From contig NZ_JALDYF010000005.1 in assembly GCF_032154225.1 (NCBI RefSeq), positions 124,001-188,000 of the forward strand: a stretch of 64,000 nucleotides of DNA. The letters run 5' to 3'. Position 1 is the first letter of the stretch; every line of letters begins with the position of its first letter. This DNA is from Psychrobacillus sp032154225. Lineage in GTDB: Bacteria; Bacillota; Bacilli; Bacillales_A; Planococcaceae. The translations under genes and the position numbers were made by a program. Of the stretch, positions 34,971 through 44,229 are shown in pieces. The notes beneath the pieces are model-generated. The model ran no database searches, was not told where the DNA came from, and was given only the letters and a program-made list of their open reading frames with translations.

Positions 34971-35684
34971 TTATTTCACCTCAGTAAGCGTACTTAGCAC
35001 CCAACCTTTAGTTCCTTTTGGCGTTTGCACATTATACCAAGTTTCCCCGCTAGCATTTTTAAATGAACCTAAATATTTTAAAGTAGATCCTTTTGCAACT
35101 AATTCAAGTGATTTGTAAGTTGTTGTAGCACCTTTCCTTACATTAACAGCTCCCTTAGTCACAACTTGTGACGGAACATAGCTACCTGGTTTTGTTGTCG
35201 AAACATCTTCTGTAAATACCCAACCTTTAACGCTTGCAGATACTTCTACTCGGTACCATACACCTGCTGCTGCTTTATGTTGGTCGATTACAGTAACACC
35301 TTTACCAGTCCCTAGTGTTGCTAGCACTTTATAATTTCGTGATGCCCCACTATGAACTTTTACATTGTTCGCAGTAGTGTACACTACTGTTGGTAAATCT
35401 TGAGGTGTACCAGGATTTGTTGTAGGTGGGTTCGTAGGAGGAGTAACTACTCCGCCTCCTTCAGCTACAGCTTTTTGTAATTGTTTAATCGCTTGCTCTT
35501 GCTCTGCCACTTGCTTTTCTAAAGCCGTTACTTTTGTTTGTAATGGATTCAATTGCGCTTGCACCCACTCAACCGATGCTAAAAGTACATTCGAATTTGC
35601 TTTTGTAGATGTTGGAATATTGATCAAAACGATTAAACTAAGTCCTACTGTAATTGCGATAGTAGCTAGTATTTTTTTTTTCAT
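34971..35684 (-). CDS. Secreted coiled-coil protein with two SH3b domains
   Basis: A 237-residue exported protein: signal/anchor segment (about 1-30), a short coiled coil (LQTKVTALEKQVAEQEQAIKQL region, 47-72), a Pro-rich linker and two bacterial SH3 domains (100-165 and 170-237; VKVHSGASRNYKV and VNVRKGATTTYKS). SH3b modules bind peptidoglycan. It lies directly between the amidase and lytB, so it is probably a wall-binding accessory of the amidase. Confidence 0.85.
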   Translation of the reverse strand: MKKKILATIAITVGLSLIVLINIPTSTKANSNVLLASVEWVQAQLNPLQTKVTALEKQVAEQEQAIKQLQKAVAEGGGVVTPPTNPPTTNPGTPQDLPTVVYTTANNVKVHSGASRNYKVLATLGTGKGVTVIDQHKAAAGVWYRVEVSASVKGWVFTEDVSTTKPGSYVPSQVVTKGAVNVRKGATTTYKSLELVAKGSTLKYLGSFKNASGETWYNVQTPKGTKGWVLSTLTEVK

Positions 35685-35702
35685 CTAATATCTTCCTCAC
35701 TT

Positions 35703-37997
35703 TTATTGATTGAAGTATTTTTCTAGGCCTTTGCGAATACCGATTGCAGCATTTTTTTGGAAGGCAGCGGTAGCTAATTTTGCTTCTTCTGTTGGATTCG
35801 AAATAAACGCTAACTCTACTAAAACAGAAGGTAATTTATTCATACGGTTTACATAAAATAGTTCTTGTTTGACACCTCTATCATACGTCCCTACTGCCTT
35901 CACTAAATCAGCTTGAATACTTTTTGCCAAATCCAAGCTCTTAGGTCCATTAAAATTAACCGAAGAATTATAATACGTAGTCGAACCTTTTGACGTCGTC
36001 GTATAAGAATCTGCATGAACACTAATAAATGCATCATAATCTGAACTATTTGCAATATCCGTACGCTCGCTCAGTTCTAAAAACACATCAATACTTCTTG
36101 TTAATAAAACCTCTGCTCCTGCTGCTTCTAACTCTGCCTTCAAAGCTAATGCAGTCGCAAGTGTTACTTCTTTTTCCTTCGTTCCATTTTTACCTACTGC
36201 TCCCGGATCCTTCGCACCGTGACCAGCATCAATAATAATTTTCTTATTTGCTAATCCTTTTGGAACTACTTTAATCGTAAGTTCTTTATCATAATCACGA
36301 ATAGTGTAAGTATATTTTGAATCAAATGTTATCGATAAAACAGACGTTCCACCTGCAACTTTTTCTACTTTCATACTTTGTACACCAGTCATACTCGACT
36401 TAATTTCATTTATTTGAGATAGATTTCCGGAAACTTTTAAAACATTAGCTGATGGCATTGAATAAGACAGTTTGAAATTAGATGGCTTAGTCCATACAAG
36501 ATAGTCTTGTCCATTTCTAACTTCCGTTCTTCCATTCATTAACTGTAATGGAGAAACATCTGCTACAGCTGAAGCTTCAATCCACCCGCGCTTTTCACTT
36601 TGCGTTTCGACATTTAACCAGCCATTTAAAGTACGCAATACTCGAACTGGCGAATTTGTCGTAATAGAATCTACTTTTTTCGAAGTAGTACTTGCCCCGC
36701 TATATACAGTAGCTGATTTTTTTCCATATTTAGTTGGAATATTTTCATTTATTTCGAAATCAGGTATCCAGCCTTCTTTACCTGTAGTAGTTAAAATATT
36801 AATCCAATTAGTACCATCTGAAGAAGTTACTTTATTCAATACCGTGAAAGCTGTATTTCTTGGTAGCCCTTGTACAACAGCAGAACTAAAATTGCTGTCT
36901 GCATACAAAAGAGCATTAAACCGTTTAATAGCGCCTGTTTCACCAGCTCCTGGAGTTTCACTCGGTGTTTCTTCGACTTGTTCTACCGGAGAAGCAACAG
37001 ATTGGTGTAACCATGCTTCTTCACCGCTAACAGTGCTCACTTTATACCATTTCTCTTGTTTAGCATCTACCGTATATTCCTTTGAGAGGAAGGTATCGTT
37101 CAGTTTTGATTGTGTAACAACATTAAAGTCAGTACTTGGACCTGAACGCATGTTTGCAACTGGAACAGTTATTTTCAAATTCGTATCAACTACAACAATA
37201 GAACCGTCTGTTGTAGGAGGAGTTTCTGGTACTTCTGGAACGGAAGCAACACTTTCAAAAGCTTCCGCAGAAATCCAGCCTTTTTTACCAATAGCATATG
37301 AAACCTGATACCATTTTTCTTTTGAAGCATTTGTAAACTCTTGATGGATTGATAGTTTTGTTCCAACATTAATTGTTGCTACCGTTTTATAGCTTTTCGT
37401 TGCTCCTGTATGTACAGTCGAGCTTTTAATAACTACTTTATTGGCAATAGAAGCTTCTTCAAATGCAGAAGCTAACATCCACCCTTTTTTTCCAGTAGCA
37501 TACGTTACTTGAACCCACTTCTCGCTATAACCATTTGTTATTTCTTGATGGATAACATAAGCTGTTCCTATTTTCGCTGTATGCACGATGTCATAATTTT
37601 TCGTAGCACCTTTGTGGACAGTTGCTTGATTGATCACTTTCATAGAAGATCCTGATTGACCAGCTGTTGCATTTAATAGAAATAGGTCCGATGTTACCCA
37701 CCCTTTTTTTCCTTTGTATTCTACATTCAGCCAAACTTCTTTTTGCGCATTTGTAAATGCATTTAATATTTTTAATGAAGTACCGGAAGGAATTGTCGCT
37801 AGTACTTTATAAGAAGTCGTTGCTCCGCTTCTCATATTTGCTGCGCTCTTTCCAATATTTTGTGTTGTTCCTACAAGATTAGTTGATGCGACAGTTTGAT
37901 TAGAAGCTGCATATGTAGATGGTGGCTCACTCACCATAAAATTGATGGGCAATAGGACAGAAGTTGCTAAAACAGAAGATGCGATTACTTTTCTCAT
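35703..37997 (-). CDS. lytC: N-acetylmuramoyl-L-alanine amidase with six SH3b repeats
   Basis: A 764-residue secreted autolysin. After the signal peptide come six SH3b repeats (about 50-490; each with an MRSG/VHKGA-type turn), an AMIN-like beta domain (about 490-580) and a C-terminal Amidase_3 domain. Zn-binding motifs DAGHG, SVHADS and VELAFISN are intact, so it should cut the MurNAc-L-Ala bond. It heads the operon with the SH3b protein and lytB; no sigma-D motif was seen upstream, unlike Bacillus lytC. SH3b repeats replace the CWB2 repeats of that protein. Confidence 0.9.
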   Translation of the reverse strand: MRKVIASSVLATSVLLPINFMVSEPPSTYAASNQTVASTNLVGTTQNIGKSAANMRSGATTSYKVLATIPSGTSLKILNAFTNAQKEVWLNVEYKGKKGWVTSDLFLLNATAGQSGSSMKVINQATVHKGATKNYDIVHTAKIGTAYVIHQEITNGYSEKWVQVTYATGKKGWMLASAFEEASIANKVVIKSSTVHTGATKSYKTVATINVGTKLSIHQEFTNASKEKWYQVSYAIGKKGWISAEAFESVASVPEVPETPPTTDGSIVVVDTNLKITVPVANMRSGPSTDFNVVTQSKLNDTFLSKEYTVDAKQEKWYKVSTVSGEEAWLHQSVASPVEQVEETPSETPGAGETGAIKRFNALLYADSNFSSAVVQGLPRNTAFTVLNKVTSSDGTNWINILTTTGKEGWIPDFEINENIPTKYGKKSATVYSGASTTSKKVDSITTNSPVRVLRTLNGWLNVETQSEKRGWIEASAVADVSPLQLMNGRTEVRNGQDYLVWTKPSNFKLSYSMPSANVLKVSGNLSQINEIKSSMTGVQSMKVEKVAGGTSVLSITFDSKYTYTIRDYDKELTIKVVPKGLANKKIIIDAGHGAKDPGAVGKNGTKEKEVTLATALALKAELEAAGAEVLLTRSIDVFLELSERTDIANSSDYDAFISVHADSYTTTSKGSTTYYNSSVNFNGPKSLDLAKSIQADLVKAVGTYDRGVKQELFYVNRMNKLPSVLVELAFISNPTEEAKLATAAFQKNAAIGIRKGLEKYFNQ

Positions 37998-38273
37998 TTG
38001 TTCCTCCTTGAATCTCGTATTTCCTCTATTTTAATAGACTCATATGTATAAAACAATCCAACTAATGTAATTAAAACCTTTTGTAACAATAATGTAATGA
38101 TTGGATTTTGTTTTTGAGTGCATATAAAGTAGTAAGGTTTAATAGGTGTAAAGTTTTTTGCTACGCGTAACGTTTAACACCAAAATAAGAAAAACCGAGC
38201 AAAAACATCTTAACGCTGTAGTTTCTAGCTCGCTTCAAGCTTCACATTAGGCTATACAATGAACGGAAAAGTT

Positions 38274-38312
38274 AAACTTGTTGTAAGTGGCTGCGTCACT
38301 TACAACAAGTTT
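38274..38312. repeat. Long perfect inverted repeat
   Basis: Two perfect 16-bp arms (AAACTTGTTGTAAGTG and complement) separated by GCTGCGT. It is not followed by a T-run on either strand, so a terminator role is doubtful. Confidence 0.85.
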
Positions 38313-38428
38313 ATTAGTCGGTCATCGTATTACAAATGTTCGCCTTCCGCTCGCCAGAAACTTCAGTACCAGGTAGTTAAATTCTTTTGGAAATAGAAGA
38401 AGCAAGTCGGTTCTATCTACTTTGAAGG

Positions 38429-38477
38429 TCGCCAAAGATACAATTTTGGCGACTCTTTGTAGGTTTTTACAAAGAGA
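38429..38477. repeat. Two abutting perfect hairpins
   Basis: GTCGCCAAA/TTTGGCGAC (38429-38454, 8-nt loop) is followed immediately by CTCTTTGTA/TACAAAGAG (38454-38477, 6-nt loop); both have 9-bp perfect stems. They have no T-run and lie in non-coding DNA. Confidence 0.85.
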
Positions 38478-38632
38478 CACTTCTAAATTTGATCATAAAG
38501 TGGAGAAGCAGATGACAGATTTAATTGGTACGAAAATTGTCGGTCTATCTCTAACTTGAAGTGTTGATGAACTTTTCTCTTCTTTTTACATGAAAGAGCT
38601 TAAGTAGAAAGAACATGAATCCACTCCCCAAA

Positions 38633-38735
38633 GCAGGATGGGTGTAATGAAAAGCGGCGACACCAGTGGGAAAAGTGCGAGCTGAAAGCCCCGCGGAAAG
38701 CGTCCGCTTGTAACGAAATCCACTCCCCGAACCCT
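38633..38735. repeat. GC-rich dispersed-repeat-like element
   Basis: A markedly GC-rich stretch in an AT-rich interval, with AAGCCCCGCGGAAAGCGTCC followed by GCTTGTAACGAAATCCACTC. It is flanked by two copies of ATCCACTCCCC (one at about 38617, one at about 38719). Such segments recur in Bacillales intergenic DNA; only one copy is present here, so dispersal is inferred. Confidence 0.5.
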
Positions 38736-38771
38736 GTGTTTATGGAACAATTTTATATACTTTCTTCTTTC

Positions 38772-38812
38772 AAAAAAAATAAAGCAAATTGCCCTTACGG
38801 ACAATTTGCTTT
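38772..38812 (-). terminator. Terminator of the wall-polymer operon
   Basis: An AAAGCAAATTG/CAATTTGCTTT stem with a short loop and a following U-run on the minus strand, directly after the LCP stop. Confidence 0.9.
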
Positions 38813-38814
38813 AC

Positions 38815-39858
38815 TTACTCACCTATAGATAGATCATTCAACTTTTTATCCGTATTCAAATCACTCTGTGCATTTTGTCCAAAGTCATCTAGATTTAACT
38901 GTAACTGTTTCTTCACTTCTTCAAGAGAATCTTCTTTTATGAAAAAATAAGAAATGCCATTCACTCTATCATCATAGCCTTCCAATACTAACTGCTCAAT
39001 TGGATTATCTTTAATCTTTTGATACATTTTGATCAAACCAAAGTACTCGGAAGAGGGAATATTCGTCTTCACATTATTCCCGACATCTTTAATCATATCG
39101 TCTAATTTTGTAATAGAACTTAAACTAGTAGCCTTGTCGATAACTGCTTTAATAACATCCTTTTGACGAATATTACGACCAGCATCACCTTGTGGATCTT
39201 TTTTACGCATTCTCACATATGCAAGAGCTTCATTTCCATTTAAATACATCGGGCCCTTCGTATATGTCTTCCATTTCAAGCTTTCTGTAAGCTGAGCTTT
39301 AAACGTGAAAGGAACTTCTACGTCAACTCCACCAACTGTATTAACAATATCTTCAAATCCTTTAAAATCTGTCGATACGTAATAATCTATTTTAATATCT
39401 AAAAGTTCTTCAACTGTTGGAACAGTGTAATTAATACCACCATTTGCATATGCATGATTTATTTTATCCTCATAACCCATTTTCGATATATAAATTCTAG
39501 TATCACGAGGTATATTAAGCATAGAAATTTTTCCCGTTTTAGGGTTAACTGTTACTACCATTAAAACGTCTGAACGACCATATTTAGCTTTTTCTTGGTT
39601 TTCGATACCAGCTACTAAAATCGTAAATGCGGAATCTTCTGCTTTAGCATTATTAAACTTATCTGTTGTTTCACTACCTTTTTCTGTATCTCCCTCAAGA
39701 GGCTCGTATATTTGCGTCATAGCATTTTTTGTGCCAATAGATAAATTTATAGCGAAGACAATACCGGCTGATACAACCAGCATCGATACAATAAGCAATG
39801 TATAATAAAATTTTCTTCTCGTCTTGGATTTACGCTTTGTGCGACGTGAAGTAGACAT
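38815..39858 (-). CDS. LytR-CpsA-Psr (LCP) family polymer ligase
   Basis: A 347-residue membrane protein: a basic N-terminus, one TM segment (about 17-38) and an extracellular LCP domain with NIPRDTRIYI, DKINHAYANGG and RMRKKDPQGDAGRNIRQ. LCP enzymes move undecaprenyl-linked wall polymers onto peptidoglycan. As the last gene of a polysaccharide operon it probably attaches the polymer made here. It corresponds to the TagTUV group; the exact paralogue is uncertain. Confidence 0.92.
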   Translation of the reverse strand: MSTSRRTKRKSKTRRKFYYTLLIVSMLVVSAGIVFAINLSIGTKNAMTQIYEPLEGDTEKGSETTDKFNNAKAEDSAFTILVAGIENQEKAKYGRSDVLMVVTVNPKTGKISMLNIPRDTRIYISKMGYEDKINHAYANGGINYTVPTVEELLDIKIDYYVSTDFKGFEDIVNTVGGVDVEVPFTFKAQLTESLKWKTYTKGPMYLNGNEALAYVRMRKKDPQGDAGRNIRQKDVIKAVIDKATSLSSITKLDDMIKDVGNNVKTNIPSSEYFGLIKMYQKIKDNPIEQLVLEGYDDRVNGISYFFIKEDSLEEVKKQLQLNLDDFGQNAQSDLNTDKKLNDLSIGE

Positions 39859-39938
39859 AATACTTCCCTACTTTACTGTTAAATTATAATCTCACCAATT
39901 ATACATAAATTTATGTACTCTGTATATTGAAAAGAATA

Positions 39939-41159
39939 TTACTTTTTGGTAAGGTTTTGCAAAAGATCAGCAACGATAGTCCCCCAGCTGTACTCATTTA
40001 TAGCGAGATTTCTACCATTTTCCTGCATTGCCTTTCTATCTACCTCGTTCATTTCCACGAATTGATACATCGAAGACGCAATCGAATCCACATTTTCTGG
40101 CAGAGCAACTAGACCAATATTGTTTTTCGTAACGATTTCAGCACTTTCCCCTTTTCCGCAATACAACACTGGTACACCAGATGCAGCTGCTGGGAAAATT
40201 TTCGATGGTCTTGCGCCTTCAAATAATGCTAAATCCCTTAAAGGAACAATACTTACATCTGTTACTGAAAATAGTTTTGGCATTTCTTTTAAAGGCAAAT
40301 GTCCTAAAAAGGAAATATTTAAAAGCCCTAACTCTTCTGCTAAACGATGAAGCTTTTGTTCTTCTGGGCCTGCACCAGCGATTAAAAAGTGCGCATTCGG
40401 AACCGTTTCCTGCATTTTTTTTGCGGCATGTAAAATAAATTCGAGTCCTTGTGCATAGCCAATATTCCCACCGTAAGCAAACACGAACTTATCTTTCAAA
40501 TCAAATTTTTCTACATACTCTTCATTTTTCTCCCCTGGTTGAAAGAATGTCGTATTTACACCATTTGGCAATACAAACACTTTTTCTTCTGGCTGAGAGT
40601 GATTTATAATATAAGATTTTATACCGTCTGTTGCTGCGGCAATCTTCCAAGAATGCTTGTAAAGAAATGATTCTAATATTTCCGCTAGCTTAATAAAAAA
40701 CTTATTTTTTACTAATCCTAACTTAACTGCTGATTCTGGCCAAACATCCGCAACATTGAATACAAATTTTGCACCTTTTAGTTTCGCACTTAATAATCCA
40801 GTTAAACCTAAAAAGATAGGTGGAGAATTTACAATGATTACATCCACTTTACCAGCTTTCATTAGCCCATAAAACGAACTAAAAGTAAACGAAAAATAAG
40901 AAACTAACCGCTTCCAAAACGTTCCCTTTTTTGAAGGATAAATCCATGTACGATGTACAGGAATTCCATCCCATTTTTCAAATTCATATTTCTTTCCTTT
41001 ATATTCATCCGGAATAATTCCATGTGGATGATGTGGGAATGCAGTAACCACTTGAATGTCATGTCCTTGAGCGAGTAATTCCTTACTCACTTCGTATACA
41101 CGAATTTGTGGAGCACCTGTCTCTGGCGGAAAGTGTTGACATAAATATACAATTTTCAT
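39939..41159 (-). CDS. Glycosyltransferase family 4 (WbuB-like)
   Basis: A 406-residue GT4 enzyme. It starts MKIVYLCQHFPPETGAPQIR, the WbuB-type signature, and has the C-terminal donor segment EGARPSKIFPAAASGVPVLYC. The ATG at 41159 is preferred; another three codons upstream is possible. It probably adds one of the sugars of the wall-polymer repeat on the inner membrane face. WbuB homologues often use N-acetylated amino-sugar donors, but the donor is not determinable. Confidence 0.85.
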   Translation of the reverse strand: MKIVYLCQHFPPETGAPQIRVYEVSKELLAQGHDIQVVTAFPHHPHGIIPDEYKGKKYEFEKWDGIPVHRTWIYPSKKGTFWKRLVSYFSFTFSSFYGLMKAGKVDVIIVNSPPIFLGLTGLLSAKLKGAKFVFNVADVWPESAVKLGLVKNKFFIKLAEILESFLYKHSWKIAAATDGIKSYIINHSQPEEKVFVLPNGVNTTFFQPGEKNEEYVEKFDLKDKFVFAYGGNIGYAQGLEFILHAAKKMQETVPNAHFLIAGAGPEEQKLHRLAEELGLLNISFLGHLPLKEMPKLFSVTDVSIVPLRDLALFEGARPSKIFPAAASGVPVLYCGKGESAEIVTKNNIGLVALPENVDSIASSMYQFVEMNEVDRKAMQENGRNLAINEYSWGTIVADLLQNLTKK

Positions 41160-41172
41160 AGCTATCACCGAG

Positions 41173-42036
41173 TTAATCTTTCAATTTATTCTTCAAATAT
41201 GCTAGTAATGGTTCTCTTAAATCTTCTCGTTTTAATGCAAAATCAAATGTTGCTTGTAAAAAGCCAAGTTTATCTCCAACATCATAGCGTGTACCATCAA
41301 AAATATACGAATAGACAGACTCTCTTTTCGATAAAGAATCAATCGCATCTGTTAATTGGATTTCGCCTTTTGCATCAGGTTTTACTTTTTCAAGCTCCTC
41401 GAAAATAGCTGGAGTTAAAATGTAACGACCAACGATTGCTTGATTGGAAGGAGCATTTTCAATCGATGGTTTTTCCACTAATCTTTTCACAGCAAATAAG
41501 TCATTTTCCGCATTGCTATAATCGACAATTCCGTATTTATTGACGTCTTCGTTTGGAACTTCCCGTACACCTAAAATACTACTTTGTACTTCTTCGTATT
41601 TTTGGATCATTTGTTTTAAAGCTGGAACTTCTGCATCCACGATATCATCTGGTAATAAAATCGCAAATGGTTCATTACCGATAAACTTTTTCGTACATAA
41701 AATAGCATGTCCAAGTCCAAGTGGCTCTTTTTGACGCATATAATGAATGTCCACTAAATTAGAAATGTTTTCTACCGTTTCTAGCAATTCTATTTTGCCT
41801 GTCTTTTTCAAAAGTAATTCTAATTCAACCGATTTATCGAAATGGTCTTCCATTGATTTTTTATTGCGTCCTGTCACGATAATAATATCTTCTATACCAG
41901 ACGCAATTGCTTCTTCGATAATATATTGTAAATTTGGTTTATCGACGATTGGAAGCATTTCTTTTGGTAATGCCTTTGTAGCAGGTAAAAAGCGTGTTCC
42001 AAAACCTGCAGCAGGAATAACTGCCTTTTTGATCAT
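41173..42036 (-). CDS. galU: UTP-glucose-1-phosphate uridylyltransferase
   Basis: A 287-residue enzyme making UDP-glucose. The N-terminal signature KKAVIPAAGFGTRFLPATKA and IVDKPNLQYIIEEA match GalU/GtaB closely, and LPDDIVD carries the metal-site aspartate. It overlaps the upstream glycosyltransferase by ATGA. A glucose residue in the polymer is a reasonable inference. Confidence 0.95.
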   Translation of the reverse strand: MIKKAVIPAAGFGTRFLPATKALPKEMLPIVDKPNLQYIIEEAIASGIEDIIIVTGRNKKSMEDHFDKSVELELLLKKTGKIELLETVENISNLVDIHYMRQKEPLGLGHAILCTKKFIGNEPFAILLPDDIVDAEVPALKQMIQKYEEVQSSILGVREVPNEDVNKYGIVDYSNAENDLFAVKRLVEKPSIENAPSNQAIVGRYILTPAIFEELEKVKPDAKGEIQLTDAIDSLSKRESVYSYIFDGTRYDVGDKLGFLQATFDFALKREDLREPLLAYLKNKLKD

Positions 42037-43118
42037 TTCAAATCACCTTTTCCCGTATATTTCTCATATAACGATAACATATAATTCGCATTGTCTATCC
42101 AGCTGTAATTTTCTTTTACATGAGCTACTCCAGCAGCTCCCATGGAAGCTCTTAGTTCACTACTGCGTGCCAACTTTTTAAATGCCGTCGCTAATTGTTC
42201 TGGACTTTCTTTATCCGTTACAATACCCGTCACATTTTGAACGACAACTTCCGGTAATCCACCTGCATTTGAAACGACAACTGGAATACCACAAGCCATT
42301 GCTTCAACAGCAGCAACACCGAAACTTTCACTATCTTCTGTAGAAGGAACAGCAAAGATCGTCATTTTACGAATGATATTTGGTACTTCTGTATTCGGCA
42401 CTCTTCCAGTAAATGTTGTAACAGCTTCTATTTCTAATTCTTTCGCTAACTGCTCATATTCTTTTCTTTGTGGACCATCGCCCGTAATAAGTAACTCAGA
42501 GTTTGGAAATTCTTTATGGAAATAAGCAAAGCCTCTTACTAAATCTGCAATGCCGTACTTATCTTCCAACGCTTTTACGGTACCGACAATAATTTTATCA
42601 TCCGCATCCTCTGCGTTTATAGCAGGATGAAATGCTTCTATATCTACTCCGAATGGCGTTACGTATATAGGACGAGTTGTATATAAATTCGTTTCTTTCG
42701 CCATAATTTTACTCGTCGAACAAATAGCTGTAGCTTTGCCTAAAGTAAATTCGATAAGCTTTTGATTTAACTTACTTTTTCTCGGGAATACAAAAATATC
42801 TTTTCCCCAAACCGATACGAAATATTTTTTATAATTAACAAGTGCTCCTAATAAGCCATAGCTAGATATAAAGTGAGAATGTAAAATATCTGGATTCCAC
42901 TCTTTTAACATTTTCTTTAATGCTGGGGCAGCCGCTAAATAAGAAGCTTTCCCGGGCAATAATTTAGGTAATATTTCAGTAGGCACTTGCTTTGCATTTT
43001 CTTCTGAATAATGATCTTTAAATGTATACACTTTTATCTCTAGACCCTGTGATTGATAAAATAAAGCCCATTTATGTGTATGTATAGACTTACTTGGTGC
43101 TAATATCGCTATTTTCAT
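42033..43118 (-). CDS. Glycosyltransferase family 4
   Basis: A 361-residue GT4 enzyme with N-terminal MKIAILAPSKSIHTHKWA and the C-terminal donor signature EDSESFGVAAVEAMACGIPV. It overlaps the upstream gene by 29 bp and galU by 4 bp, so it is tightly embedded in the polymer operon. It probably extends the lipid-linked repeat unit; donor unknown. Confidence 0.87.
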   Translation of the reverse strand: MKIAILAPSKSIHTHKWALFYQSQGLEIKVYTFKDHYSEENAKQVPTEILPKLLPGKASYLAAAPALKKMLKEWNPDILHSHFISSYGLLGALVNYKKYFVSVWGKDIFVFPRKSKLNQKLIEFTLGKATAICSTSKIMAKETNLYTTRPIYVTPFGVDIEAFHPAINAEDADDKIIVGTVKALEDKYGIADLVRGFAYFHKEFPNSELLITGDGPQRKEYEQLAKELEIEAVTTFTGRVPNTEVPNIIRKMTIFAVPSTEDSESFGVAAVEAMACGIPVVVSNAGGLPEVVVQNVTGIVTDKESPEQLATAFKKLARSSELRASMGAAGVAHVKENYSWIDNANYMLSLYEKYTGKGDLK

Positions 43119-44229
43119 GTTGACCTCCCATTAGCGCATGCGCCGCTTGTTCGGCACGTTCATTCCATGCATGCTGCTGTAAAAAAGATTCCTGAATGTT
43201 CTTTTTGTAATCATTAAACTGCGGTTCAATTGACTGCATTCCCGCAACAAGGCTTTCCGCTGTATCTCCCGTAATAACACCATAAGGACCCGATTGTATA
43301 AAGTCTTCTTGTGCCGAGCAATCTGTTGCAATGATTGGAAGCCCGGCTGTTAAATATTCTACCAGTTTAATCGGTACTGCAAAATCATTATAAACAGATC
43401 TTTTTCTTGGAATAAATGCAAAGTCTACTTCCTCATAAACGTCTTGTAATTCTGCACCACTCACATGCTTTAACTGAATATAATCTTTGTTTAATTTTGC
43501 TTTATCTGTAGGATTTAATTGTGTGTATTCATCTTCACGACATACAATAATTAATTCACCTAATACATGATCTTTATTCAACAAATAGTACGCTTCTACT
43601 AAAGTTGGTAAGCCGTAATCATCATTATTAATACCACCTACATAAATTCCTTTGAAGGGGCTTTGTAATTCATTTGTATTCGTTTGAATTTCTGTAAAAC
43701 GGCCTCCCGGAGGCAAAGCCATTTTCGTCGCATGAATGTTCACGTATTTCCCCATTGCATCGCTTGGCAAAAATACCGTATGAACATATTTGCTATAAAA
43801 CTTTTCTTCTAGTTTATAAATAGTTTGCATGACAAATTTCTTAAGACCCTTTAATGAGTATAATTCATCAAACTTCCAATAAACATCTCGGTAAAAAACA
43901 CCTATTGGAACATGATGCTTCTTTAAAGTTTTGAAAACGTCTTTATCTATTTTCCAATCCTTTGGAATATGTCCAGCGTCCGTTAACCACAAAGGAATCG
44001 TTTGGTTTTCAGAATAGCAAAAAAGCGTGTGTTCATACTTTTTCTCTTCCACTATTTTGTTCCATAACTGTCTTCGTTCCTGGCTATTACCAGAAATAAC
44101 AATGATCTCTAAAGCATGTTTTTGCGCATAGCCTTCAAACGCTTTTAGCATTTCCACAGGACGTAGTGCCGAACCACTTTTAGGATTAGCAGCTATTGTA
44201 AAAGGATAATAAATGATTATATTTTTCAT
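43090..44229 (-). CDS. Glycosyltransferase (GT-B, family 4-like)
   Basis: A 379-residue GT-B-type protein. The C-terminal half has GIYVGGINNDDYGLPTLVEA and VPIKLVEYLTAGLPIIATDC, the donor-binding pattern of GT4-type enzymes; the N-terminus lacks the usual GG loop but has PKSGSALRP. It overlaps the wzy gene by ATGA. One of three transferases that would build the repeat unit. Confidence 0.8.
   Translation of the reverse strand: MKNIIIYYPFTIAANPKSGSALRPVEMLKAFEGYAQKHALEIIVISGNSQERRQLWNKIVEEKKYEHTLFCYSENQTIPLWLTDAGHIPKDWKIDKDVFKTLKKHHVPIGVFYRDVYWKFDELYSLKGLKKFVMQTIYKLEEKFYSKYVHTVFLPSDAMGKYVNIHATKMALPPGGRFTEIQTNTNELQSPFKGIYVGGINNDDYGLPTLVEAYYLLNKDHVLGELIIVCREDEYTQLNPTDKAKLNKDYIQLKHVSGAELQDVYEEVDFAFIPRKRSVYNDFAVPIKLVEYLTAGLPIIATDCSAQEDFIQSGPYGVITGDTAESLVAGMQSIEPQFNDYKKNIQESFLQQHAWNERAEQAAHALMGGQHENSDISTK

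Larger units (their letters stand above)
38038..38780. other. Long non-coding interval with hairpins and repeat debris
   Basis: About 740 bp without a credible gene between the lytC-like gene and the LCP terminator. It contains a 16-bp-stem hairpin, two abutting hairpins and a GC-rich repeat-like segment (listed separately). The rest is AT-rich with no recognised feature; a fragment around 38480-38560 has short protein-like reading but no start or family match. Confidence 0.7.

Noticed and set aside
38586..38804. Minus-strand reading frame of 72 codons
   Set aside because: It overlaps the GC-rich repeat-like element and the LCP terminator and has no ribosome-binding site.
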